The notes beneath the pieces were generated by a model, which saw only the letters and a program-made list of their open reading frames with translations, did not search any database and was not told the origin of the DNA. A stretch of DNA of 40,119 bases from Brevundimonas sp. UBA4553 (GTDB lineage Bacteria; Pseudomonadota; Alphaproteobacteria; Caulobacterales; Caulobacteraceae): positions 1-40,119 of the forward strand of contig NZ_DGLD01000020.1 of the NCBI RefSeq assembly GCF_002387245.1, read 5' to 3'. A program made the translations under genes and the position numbers. Of this stretch, positions 1-17,110 are shown piece after piece (position 1 is the first letter of the stretch; each line of letters begins with the position of its first letter).

Positions 1-21
1 TTCGAACTTTTCCTTGGCCAT
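1..21 (-). CDS. tuf: Elongation factor Tu, 5' end only (truncated by window edge)
   Basis: Only the first seven codons are visible. They read MAKEKFE, the usual alphaproteobacterial EF-Tu N-terminus. An AGGAG ribosome binding site lies at 29-33, seven bases before the ATG. EF-Tu is the GTPase that delivers aminoacyl-tRNA to the ribosome. It follows fusA at a distance of 121 bases, which is the standard end of the str operon (rpsL-rpsG-fusA-tuf). The rest of the gene lies outside the window. Confidence 0.85.
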
Positions 22-86
22 CTTCTAGCTCCTGGGTCCCCGAACCGGGGGTCCTATTGGTTTGGGGATGAAGGCGGGCGGTCTGC

Positions 87-100
87 GCTCAAACCGCCCG
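87..100 (-). repeat. 14-bp repeat, copy 1 (fusA-tuf spacer)
   Basis: The plus-strand bases GCTCAAACCGCCCG recur exactly at 2300-2313 in the spacer on the other side of fusA. In both places the CCGCCCG part forms the 3' arm of a hairpin as read on the plus strand. The flanking bases differ, so this is a shared short element and not a duplication of the whole spacer. Confidence 0.6.
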
Positions 101-111
101 GGTTTCAAGTG

Positions 112-133
112 CGCCCGTCGCGAACGACGGGCG
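112..133 (-). promoter_or_regulatory. Perfect 9-bp hairpin between fusA and tuf
   Basis: Arms 112-120 and 125-133 are exact complements around a four-base loop, which reads TTCG on the minus strand. The hairpin sits ten bases after the fusA stop. No T-run follows, so it is not a typical terminator. A second hairpin (75-82 with 93-100) lies closer to tuf. Inference: partial termination, pausing, or mRNA processing that sets tuf expression apart from fusA. Confidence 0.45.
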
Positions 134-142
134 ACAACGGGT

Positions 143-2221
<2,079 letters not shown>

Positions 2222-2284
2222 TGGAGTTGCCTTCGGGGTGCTTCGCGGACGCGACGGGCGCCCAAGGTGATATTCGGATAAGAC

Positions 2285-2317
2285 AGCGCGGGCGATTTAG
2301 CTCAAACCGCCCGCGCT
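2285..2317 (-). promoter_or_regulatory. Perfect 10-bp hairpin between rpsG and fusA
   Basis: Arms 2285-2294 and 2308-2317 pair over ten bases around a 13-base loop. It lies between the rpsG stop and the fusA start. No T-run follows on the minus strand, so it is more likely a pause, stability or processing element than a terminator. Its loop and 3' arm contain the second copy (2300-2313) of the 14-base repeat found after fusA. Confidence 0.45.
2300..2313 (-). repeat. 14-bp repeat, copy 2 (rpsG-fusA spacer)
   Basis: Exact match to 87-100 (GCTCAAACCGCCCG on the plus strand). The two copies bracket fusA and are both part of stem-loops in the same orientation. Confidence 0.6.
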
Positions 2318-2360
2318 TGATAGCCTCAGATAAGCGCGCCTGATGGCGCTTTGAAGACGC

Positions 2361-2834
2361 TTACCAGCGGTAGTGGCTGAAGGCGCGGTTGGCTTCGGCC
2401 ATCTTGTGGGTGTCTTCGCGCTTCTTGACCGCGGTGCCGCGGTTGTTCGAGGCGTCCAGCAGCTCGGCGGCCAGCTTTTCCGTCATGGTGTTTTCACCGC
2501 GCTTGCGCGCAGCGTTCACCAGCCAGCGGATGGCCAGGGCGCGACGACGGTCCGGACGGACTTCGACCGGCACCTGGTAGGTGGCGCCGCCGACGCGACG
2601 CGAACGGACTTCGACCGACGGCGCGACGTTGTCGAGCGCGGTGTGGAAGGTTTCGACCGCAGTGTGGTCTTTCTTCTTCTCGGCCAGGATATCGAAGGCG
2701 CCATAGACGATGTTCTCGGCGACGGCCTTCTTACCTTCGTACATGACGTAGTTCATGAACTTGGTGACGATCAGATCGCCGAACTTGGGATCCGGCAGAA
2801 CTTCACGCTTCTGGGCGCGGTGACGACGCGACAT
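2361..2834 (-). CDS. rpsG: 30S ribosomal protein S7
   Basis: S7, 157 aa, is a primary 16S rRNA binder that starts assembly of the 30S head and lines the E site. It starts MSRRHRAQKREVLPDPKFGD and ends in HKMAEANRAFSHYRW, typical for the bacterial family and of normal length. An AAGGA site seven bases upstream supports the ATG. It follows rpsL by 78 bases and precedes fusA. In E. coli S7 is the autogenous repressor of the str operon. I cannot tell whether its binding site is kept here. Confidence 0.98.
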   Translation of the reverse strand: MSRRHRAQKREVLPDPKFGDLIVTKFMNYVMYEGKKAVAENIVYGAFDILAEKKKDHTAVETFHTALDNVAPSVEVRSRRVGGATYQVPVEVRPDRRRALAIRWLVNAARKRGENTMTEKLAAELLDASNNRGTAVKKREDTHKMAEANRAFSHYRW

Positions 2835-2912
2835 GGGTTATTCCTTGCAGTGCCCGGCAGGCGCCGGGAAAATCTCTGAGGGTCCAGACCAGCAGGCCTG
2901 AAAACGGTTCGC

Positions 2913-3287
2913 TTACTTCGGACGCTTGGTGCCGTAGTGCGAACGACGCTGCTTGCGGTCCTTGACGCCTTGCGTGTCGAGCACGCCGCGCAGGATGTGG
3001 TAACGCACGCCGGGCAAGTCCTTCACGCGGCCGCCGCGGATCAGAACAACCGAGTGCTCTTGCAGGTTGTGGCCTTCGCCGGGGATGTAGCAAACGGCTT
3101 CGTAGCCGTTCTTGGCCAGACGGACCTTGGCGACCTTACGCAGAGCCGAGTTCGGCTTCTTCGGGGTCGTGGTGTAGACGCGGGTGCAAACGCCGCGACG
3201 CTGGGGCGAACCTTCCAGAGCCGGGACCTTGTTACGGGTGGGCTTGGGCTTGCGCGGCTTGCGGATCAGTTGGTTGATCGTAGGCAT
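2913..3287 (-). CDS. rpsL: 30S ribosomal protein S12
   Basis: S12, 124 aa, sits at the decoding centre. I take the ATG at 3287 (MPTINQLIRKPR...), which aligns residue for residue with E. coli S12. The frame stays open further upstream, but that part is leader RNA. Lys43 in TTPKKPNSA and the RVKDLPGVRYH segment are the unmutated forms, so the common streptomycin-resistance substitutions are absent. A GAGA-type site precedes the start. It is the first gene of the str operon, with a 222-base leader carrying a promoter and an attenuator-like hairpin. Confidence 0.98.
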   Translation of the reverse strand: MPTINQLIRKPRKPKPTRNKVPALEGSPQRRGVCTRVYTTTPKKPNSALRKVAKVRLAKNGYEAVCYIPGEGHNLQEHSVVLIRGGRVKDLPGVRYHILRGVLDTQGVKDRKQRRSHYGTKRPK

Positions 3288-3409
3288 ACGATTGTCTCTT
3301 TTCGATATGGAGGCGTGTGCCTTTCGGCCGGGGCGCCTCATGAGCCTTCTTTTGGACAACGCCGAAGCGCGGCCCGGGTGTTGATCGAGTGAGCCGGGAC
3401 AGCCAAACG

Positions 3410-3442
3410 AAAAAACCGGAACGCGCGCTTCGGGCGTTCCGG
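3410..3442 (-). terminator. Terminator-like hairpin with T-run in the rpsL leader (putative attenuator)
   Basis: On the minus strand CCGGAACGC (3442-3434) pairs with GCGTTCCGG (3424-3416): nine perfect pairs, a nine-base loop, then six T (3415-3410). The T-run exists only in the minus direction, the direction of rpsL. It lies between the promoter candidate at 3516-3544 and the rpsL ATG at 3287, with no gene upstream that it could close. A second, eight-pair hairpin (3453-3460 with 3479-3486) precedes it in the leader. Inference: conditional termination upstream of the str operon. Confidence 0.6.
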
Positions 3443-3515
3443 CGGGCACAGCCCGTCCGTTCAATTGTCTCGATCTCGACGGACGGCGAACCGCCCACGT
3501 CTCGAAAGTGCGCGC

Positions 3516-3544
3516 CGTTTACGCGCGATGGGTGAAGGCGTCAA
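3516..3544 (-). promoter_or_regulatory. Promoter candidate for rpsL-rpsG-fusA-tuf
   Basis: Minus strand: TTGACG (3539-3544), a 17-base spacer, then TAAACG (3516-3521), followed by a GC-rich discriminator GCGCGC. This fits a housekeeping sigma-70-type promoter. The predicted start near 3509 leaves a leader of about 220 bases before rpsL. The 3288-3703 stretch has no protein gene. It holds this promoter, the two leader hairpins and the upstream region of the divergent gene at 3704. Confidence 0.6.
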
Positions 3545-3703
3545 GTGATTCAGCCTTTCGCCGCGCCCCGCCGCGCCTTGGCGCGCTGCGATTGGCCGCC
3601 TGCGGCGCGCCAAAAAGATCGCCGTTCCTTGGCTGGCGGATTCGCCGCTATATTGCCATGCTTGCCTTGGCATCATTCTCTCGACGAGGATTGGGGAGCC
3701 GCT

Positions 3704-4756
3704 ATGAGCGTTGCAGTTCTGGCTCGGGCTCCGGCCCGGCGTCTGCGTCCCGGCGTGCGGCGCGGCCTATTGGCCGGCGCATCCCTCCTGATGCATGTGG
3801 TCGTCCTCGGCTCCATGGTGCTGCTGGCGGCCAGCGAGGACCATCCAGCGCCCCGGCCCGACCTCCAGCCGATCATCCAGGTCGAGATCGAACGCCCCAC
3901 CCTGCCGCCGGAACCCCTGCCCGAGCCCCTGCCGGCGCCGCGCCTGGTCCCGCCGCTCCCGACCGAGGAGCCCCTGCCCGCCCCGGAACGGGCGACGCCC
4001 CTGCCCGAGCGCCCCAGTCCGACCATCGCGCCGCCTGCGCCGACGCCGACCCCCGCGCCGGTCGCCGCGCCCACGCCGCAGCCCGTCCCCGCCGCTCCGC
4101 CCAGGACAGCGCCCATCGCGCCGCCGGCGCCTCTGCCCACCCCGGCGCGCCCCTATGTGCCTGCGCCGACCCCGGCGCCGCCGGCCGCGGCCGAACGCGC
4201 CGCGCCCGCCCCCGCCCCGGTGACGACCCTTCGCCCCCGCAAGAAGGATGAGGACGAGGCGGACGGTCTGCCCGCCCCGCCCGCGCCGCGTCTCGCCAAC
4301 CCCGCCCCCGGCGCGCCGTCGGCCGCGGCCTCGGGCGTGCCGGGCGTATCCGACGCCTGGCGGGTCGCGCCCGAGGGCCAGGACGGGCGCAACGCCCGCG
4401 CCCTGCGCACCTCGCCCGCGGGCTGCCCCTCGCGCGCCGTGCTCACGCCCGGCGAGCGCGCCATCTGCGATGAGCGCTTCAACGCCCGCGCCGCAGAGGG
4501 GGCCCAGCGCCCCATCACCGGCAGCGGCAACGCCGAGCGCGACGCCCGCTTCGCCCGCGAAGGCGCCCGCGAGATGCAGCGCTACGAGTCCCAAAGACGT
4601 CCGCTGTCGGGCGGCACGGGCGTCATGCCGCCGCAGGAATGCCCCGGCTCGAACTTCGGCGTGGGCTGCGCCGGCGCCCACCTCGATCCGTCCATGCGCC
4701 AGGGCGCAAGCACCAACGTTCGCCAGGACAGCAACAAGCCGCCCGAGCCTCGCTAG
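3704..4756 (+). CDS. Proline-rich single-span membrane protein of unknown function
   Basis: I do not recognise a family. I take the ATG at 3704 (350 aa) because GGGGAG lies five bases upstream; the frame is open further up but reads through the rpsL promoter region. The N-terminus is Arg-rich (about 1-20), then a hydrophobic helix (GLLAGASLLMHVVVLGSMVL, about 21-40), then a long Pro/Ala-rich stretch (roughly 45-190) with PEPLPEPLPAP-like repeats. The C-terminal third holds four cysteines (in AGCPSR, AICDER, QECPG, GVGCAG). The layout recalls TonB/TolA-type proteins that span the periplasm, but no TonB C-terminal domain is seen. It stands alone, divergent from rpsL and convergent with rpoC. 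Confidence 0.75.
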   Translation: MSVAVLARAPARRLRPGVRRGLLAGASLLMHVVVLGSMVLLAASEDHPAPRPDLQPIIQVEIERPTLPPEPLPEPLPAPRLVPPLPTEEPLPAPERATPLPERPSPTIAPPAPTPTPAPVAAPTPQPVPAAPPRTAPIAPPAPLPTPARPYVPAPTPAPPAAAERAAPAPAPVTTLRPRKKDEDEADGLPAPPAPRLANPAPGAPSAAASGVPGVSDAWRVAPEGQDGRNARALRTSPAGCPSRAVLTPGERAICDERFNARAAEGAQRPITGSGNAERDARFAREGAREMQRYESQRRPLSGGTGVMPPQECPGSNFGVGCAGAHLDPSMRQGASTNVRQDSNKPPEPR

Positions 4757-4811
4757 CCCCCATGGCGCCCCCCAGCCTCAAGCAGCCCGAAGGGCGGTAG
4801 GCCGGCGACAA

Positions 4812-4848
4812 AGAAAAAGGCGGCGCTGTCACCAGCGCCGCCTTCTTC
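4812..4848. terminator. Bidirectional intrinsic terminator between the proline-rich gene and rpoC
   Basis: GGCGGCGCTG (4819-4828) pairs perfectly with CAGCGCCGCC (4833-4842) around TCAC. The minus-strand tail is TTTTTCTTT, a strong end for rpoBC. The plus-strand tail TTCTTC can serve the convergent gene ending at 4756. Confidence 0.85.
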
Positions 4849-4868
4849 AGTTTCGCTTCTGAAACGGA

Positions 4869-9065
<4,197 letters not shown>

Positions 9066-9166
9066 CTTTTTTCCTTCTGCGGGAATGCCCCGCGAAAATT
9101 CATTCAGAGAGGAGAGGCGGTCGGACCGCCCTCCCCCGCCATGCGGGAGAGGGCTTCAGCTTCCGA

Positions 9167-13282
<4,116 letters not shown>

Positions 13283-13614
13283 TCTGTTTTCCCAATCGCG
13301 AGCCCATCCCACAAAGGAATGAGAGCCCGACGTCAATGCAGCAGCCACGGCCCGCCCTTCGGCGATCCGTGACCGTATGTTCTCGCGGCGTCCACCCTCG
13401 ACCCACTGCGGGATCAGGACGCCTTATATGCCCGCTCCTTGGGAAAGGAGCGACGCCTTCGCACCGGTCGGAGGGCGACAAACCGGGCCTCGGCGCTTTC
13501 GCGCGGGATTCATGGAATCTGCGGAGCGCGCATATATACGCCGATCTCCGGCGAAATAAAGGCCTTCCAAGACGGCAGGTGACAGTTTCGTCCGGCATGA
13601 TAAGCCTGACGGTT
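13283..13614. other. Divergent intergenic region rpoB / FKBP
   Basis: These 332 bases hold no convincing gene. On the minus strand the best promoter candidate for rpoBC is TTTATT (13555-13560), 16 bases, TATATA (13533-13538), followed by a TGCGCGC discriminator; the -35 is weak. A perfect seven-pair hairpin (13434-13440 with 13445-13451) lies in the resulting leader of about 240 bases. No clear plus-strand promoter for the FKBP gene was found. Confidence 0.35.
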
Positions 13615-14136
13615 ATGAACCGTATCGCCCTGCCCGCCCTCGCTGCGGCCGCCGCCGCCCTGACCCTGTCCGCCTGCGCCTCCGCGCCCGCCACCGTCGC
13701 CCAGGTCGTGCCGCAGGGCCCCGCCACCCAGGAGAACTGGGAGGTCGGCCAGACCGCCTATCTGATGTGGAACGGCCAGCGCAGAGGCTGGACCACCACG
13801 CCCTCCGGCCTGCAATATCGTCGCGTCGGCAAGGCGCGGCCGAACGGCGTGCAGCCCACGGCGACCGACACGGTCAAGGTCCACTATCGCGGCACCTTCA
13901 TCGACGGCCGCGAGTTCGACAGCTCCTACAGCCGTAACGAACCGGCCAGCTTCCCGCTGAACCGCGTCATCAAGGGCTGGACCGAGGGCGTCGCCCTGAT
14001 GCGCGTCGGCGAGACCTACGAGTTCGTCATCCCCGCCGATCTGGCCTACGGCGCCCGCTGGATGGGAACCGAGATTCCCGCCAATTCGACCCTGCGCTTC
14101 ACCGTCGAACTGCTGGACGTGAACCCGGCGGGCTGA
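13615..14136 (+). CDS. FKBP-type peptidyl-prolyl isomerase, lipoprotein
   Basis: This 173-aa protein catalyses cis-trans isomerisation of Xaa-Pro bonds, here probably in the periplasm or attached to the outer membrane. MNRIALPALAAAAAALTLSAC is a signal peptide ending in a lipobox, with Cys20 as the lipid anchor. The FKBP domain fills the C-terminal half: VKVHYRGTFIDGREFDSS, VIKGWTEGV, LAYGARW and IPANSTLRFTVELLDV. The ATG at 13597, six codons earlier, is possible but spoils the signal peptide. It stands alone, divergent from rpoB. The substrate is unknown. Confidence 0.9.
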   Translation: MNRIALPALAAAAAALTLSACASAPATVAQVVPQGPATQENWEVGQTAYLMWNGQRRGWTTTPSGLQYRRVGKARPNGVQPTATDTVKVHYRGTFIDGREFDSSYSRNEPASFPLNRVIKGWTEGVALMRVGETYEFVIPADLAYGARWMGTEIPANSTLRFTVELLDVNPAG

Positions 14137-14289
14137 GCCCCATTTCTTTGGGGAGAAGCGCCTGCCATGGGCGCCATCCCCGCCCCGCCATCCTAATGCG
14201 CCGGTCCAATCCCTTGTCGCGCACGGGATTGGCGCCGCGCCGCGCCTCTTCCGCTCGCCCTACCCGCCGCGCGCCCTAGGCTTGCGGGC

Positions 14290-14970
14290 ATGAGCAGCTA
14301 TTCTGAAAACCCGCCTCCGGCGCGCACCCGTCGCTCCGCCGATCTGTGGGCCCTGGCCCGCGCCGACTATCTGGCGGGCGGCAGCGCGCCCGAGGTCTGC
14401 GAACGGCACGGCCTCAGCCTGTCGACCTTCCGTCACCGCGCCCGCGTCGAGGGCTGGCGACGGGTCGATCAGATCGAAACGCCCGTGGACGCCCCCTTCG
14501 TCTATGAGCGCGAGCCTGACCCCGGCGACTGGCGCAACTTCGCCGACGAACTGGATCGTCCTGTCCCGGTGGAGGGCATGCGGCCGCCACCCGCGGACTG
14601 CGAAGTCCATGACGGCTTCGGCGCTCGCCCGCTTCGCGTCGCGCCGCCCGTGCCGCCGCCCGTCGATTTCGACCTCCACGGTCCGGGCGAGGTCCTGATG
14701 GAAGCCTACGCCACGCCCGGCGAACTGGCCGACCTCGCCTGGCTCAACGCCGAACACGCCATCCGCGCCGGACGCATGATCGAGGCGCGCGGCTGGACGC
14801 GCATCCACCGCGACCTCGCCGCCACCAGCCGCCACGCCCCCGAAACCCGGCTGACCCATGTGCGCAACGATCTCCTGCGCGTCGAACAGGAAAAGCGGAA
14901 GGAACGGGCCCGGCTGGCGGACCTCCAGCATCAGATCGCCTTGGCCCGCCAGGCGACGGAGCAGCCCTGA
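14290..14970 (+). CDS. Hypothetical protein with possible N-terminal helix-turn-helix
   Basis: This 226-aa protein belongs to no family I can name. Residues about 20-60 (LARADYLAGGSAPEVCERHG then LSLSTFRHRARVEGW) resemble helix-turn-helix segments of terminase small-subunit-like or transposase-like proteins. The middle is Pro-rich. The C-terminal part is helical and charged (RVEQEKRKERARLADLQHQI), possibly a coiled coil. No ribosome binding site is obvious. It lies between the FKBP gene and the M61 pair, all on the plus strand. The 153-base spacer before it holds an eight-pair hairpin (14206-14213 with 14225-14232) without a T-run. Confidence 0.65.
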   Translation: MSSYSENPPPARTRRSADLWALARADYLAGGSAPEVCERHGLSLSTFRHRARVEGWRRVDQIETPVDAPFVYEREPDPGDWRNFADELDRPVPVEGMRPPPADCEVHDGFGARPLRVAPPVPPPVDFDLHGPGEVLMEAYATPGELADLAWLNAEHAIRAGRMIEARGWTRIHRDLAATSRHAPETRLTHVRNDLLRVEQEKRKERARLADLQHQIALARQATEQP

Positions 14971-14982
14971 CCCGCCCCGCCG

Positions 14983-15023
14983 ATTGCACCAATTGCACCG
15001 TTTTTTTCGCTGCACCGTGCAAT
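14983..15023. repeat. Short direct and inverted repeats upstream of the M61 pair
   Basis: ATTGCACC occurs at 14983-14990 and 14992-14999, nine bases apart. After a seven-T run, TGCACC recurs (15011-15016) and GTGCAAT (15017-15023) is the inverted copy of the first. The cluster sits in the 145-base gap before the first peptidase gene. It looks like an operator, but the binding protein is unknown. Confidence 0.4.
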
Positions 15024-15115
15024 CCCGCCCACCCTCGCTTGACGCGCGGTGCGACAAATTGTGCTCTGCGGCCCAGTTCGGGCCGCGTTGGGGCGGCCGC
15101 CGAGGATTTCTGTCC

Positions 15116-17059
15116 ATGAAGCGTTTCGCCCTGGCCGTCAGCGCCGCCGCCCTGCTGGTTTCCATCGGGGCGCCCGCCCTGGCCCAGGTCGGCACGCCCG
15201 CCCTGCCCGTGGCCCTGGCTCCCGTCCCCGAGCCCAGGGACGTCGCTTATCCCGGCGTCATCAGCCTCGACGTGGACGCGACCGACATCGACCGCCGTCT
15301 GGTCCAGGTGCGTCAGACCATTCCCGTGACCCAGGCCGGACCGATGGTCCTGCTCTACCCGCAATGGCTGCCGGGCAACCACAGCCCCGCCGGTCCCGTC
15401 GCCAACGTCGGCGGTCTGACCTTCACCGCCAACGGCCAACGGCTGGAGTGGGTGCGCAACACGGTCCAGCCCTGGGCCTATCAGATCGAGGTCCCCGCCG
15501 GCGTCAGCCAGATCGAGGTCGCCTTCCAGTGGCTGACCCCGATCGAGGGCAATCAGGGCCGCGTCGTCGTCACCCCCGAGATGCTGAACATCCAGTGGGA
15601 AAAAGCCCTCCTCTATCCGGCCGGCTACTACTCGCGTCAGATCACCTTCAAGCCGACGCTGAAGCTGCCGACCGGCTGGAACTACGGCGCCGGCCTCGAC
15701 ACCGTCAGCTTTGAAAACGGCCTGGCGACATTCGCCCCCATCTCTCTCGACCACCTGGCCGACAGCCCGGTCTTCGCGGGCCAGCACTATCGCCAGATCG
15801 ACCTGGATCCGGGCGGCCGCTCGCCCGTCCGCCTCAACGTCGTGGCCGACACGGCCAAGATGCTGGAAGCCTCCGACGAACACATCCAGCTACACCGCAA
15901 CCTGGTCCAGCAGGCCGACCGCCTGTTCGGCGCGCGCCACTTCAACCACTACGACTTCCTGGTCGCCGTGACGGACAAGCTGGGCGGCATCGGCCTGGAG
16001 CATCAGCGCTCGTCCGAGAACAGCGTCGACCCCAAATACTTCACCGACCGCGAGGCCACCCTGGCCGACCGCGACCTGCTGGGCCACGAATACACCCACA
16101 GCTGGAACGGCAAGTGGCGCCGCCCCGCCGACCAGATGACGCCCAACCTCAACGAGCCGCTGCAGAACTCCCTGCTCTGGGTCTATGAGGGCCAGACGCA
16201 GTACTGGGGCCTGGTCCTGACCGCTCGCGCCGGCCTCATGTCCAAGCAACAGGCCCTGGACGTCCTGGCCATGACCGCCGCCAGCTTCCAGAACATCCCC
16301 GGCCGCCAATGGCGGGCCATGCAGGACACCACCAACGACCCCATCATCGCCCAGCGCCGGCCCCAGCCGTGGGGCTCCTACCAGCGCAGCGAAGACTATT
16401 ATCGCGAAGGCTCGCTGATCTGGCTCGACGCCGACACCCTGATCCGCGAGCAGACCGGCGGCCGGAAGTCGCTGGACGACTTCGCCAAGGCCTTCTTCGG
16501 CGTCCAGGACGGCGACTGGAACCCCGCCCCCTACACCTTCGACACCGTGACCTCGACCTTGAACGGCGTGCAGGCCAACAACTGGCCCGCCTTCCTGCGC
16601 GAGCGTCTGGACGCGGTCGGCCCTGCCTCCCGCGGCCCGCTGGACGGCATCGAGCGCGGCGGATACCGACTTGTTTTCAAGGAAGAAATGTCGGGATACA
16701 TGGGAGCCCTGTATAAGGAACTGGGCCGCAACGACTTCACCTATTCGCTCGGCTTCATGATGAACAAGACGAACAAGATCACCTCGGTCGTCTGGGGCGG
16801 CCCGGCCTTCGAGCAGGGCCTGACAGCGGGCTGGGAGGTCGTCGCCGTCGGCGGACGCGCCGCTTCGGCCGACGCCCTCAAGGACGCCGTGACCGCCGCC
16901 AAGGGATCGTCTGAGCCGATCGAGATGATCCTCAAGAACGGCGACGCCTTCCGAACCGTCCGCTTCGACTACCACGACGGCCTGCGCTACCCCCACCTGG
17001 AGCGGATCGAGGGGACCCCCGACCGGCTGGGCGACATCCTGTCGCCTCGCCGTCGCTGA
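15116..17059 (+). CDS. M61 family metallopeptidase (glycyl-aminopeptidase-like), copy 1
   Basis: A 647-aa exported zinc peptidase. I take the ATG at 15116, with GAGGA upstream, because it starts a signal peptide (MKRFALAVSAAALLVSIGAP, then ALA-Q). An N-terminal beta domain is followed by the catalytic domain with HEYTH at 324-328 (zinc ligands His324 and His328, base Glu325) and Glu358 in VYEGQTQYW as third ligand. A PDZ-like domain forms the C-terminus (about 540-640). M61 enzymes such as the Sphingomonas glycyl aminopeptidase release N-terminal Gly or Ala. The next gene is a full paralogue 51 bases downstream. Confidence 0.93.
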   Translation: MKRFALAVSAAALLVSIGAPALAQVGTPALPVALAPVPEPRDVAYPGVISLDVDATDIDRRLVQVRQTIPVTQAGPMVLLYPQWLPGNHSPAGPVANVGGLTFTANGQRLEWVRNTVQPWAYQIEVPAGVSQIEVAFQWLTPIEGNQGRVVVTPEMLNIQWEKALLYPAGYYSRQITFKPTLKLPTGWNYGAGLDTVSFENGLATFAPISLDHLADSPVFAGQHYRQIDLDPGGRSPVRLNVVADTAKMLEASDEHIQLHRNLVQQADRLFGARHFNHYDFLVAVTDKLGGIGLEHQRSSENSVDPKYFTDREATLADRDLLGHEYTHSWNGKWRRPADQMTPNLNEPLQNSLLWVYEGQTQYWGLVLTARAGLMSKQQALDVLAMTAASFQNIPGRQWRAMQDTTNDPIIAQRRPQPWGSYQRSEDYYREGSLIWLDADTLIREQTGGRKSLDDFAKAFFGVQDGDWNPAPYTFDTVTSTLNGVQANNWPAFLRERLDAVGPASRGPLDGIERGGYRLVFKEEMSGYMGALYKELGRNDFTYSLGFMMNKTNKITSVVWGGPAFEQGLTAGWEVVAVGGRAASADALKDAVTAAKGSSEPIEMILKNGDAFRTVRFDYHDGLRYPHLERIEGTPDRLGDILSPRRR

Positions 17060-17110
17060 CGCCCTCTGCCAAGCCTAAAGCCCGACCGCCTTCTGAGTTC
17101 TGGATTCTCG

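Noticed and set aside
2913..3287. Drug-resistance alleles in rpsL and rpoB
   Set aside because: The S12 Lys43 region and the RpoB rifampicin pocket both carry the common susceptible residues.
3288..3464. 59-codon N-terminal extension of S12
   Set aside because: S12 aligns from MPTINQ onward; the extension runs through the leader hairpins and is not conserved in the family.
3767..4681. Minus-strand Gly/Arg-rich open frame opposite the proline-rich gene
   Set aside because: Pro-rich codons read backwards give Gly/Arg. The plus-strand frame has a ribosome binding site, a membrane span and a terminator.
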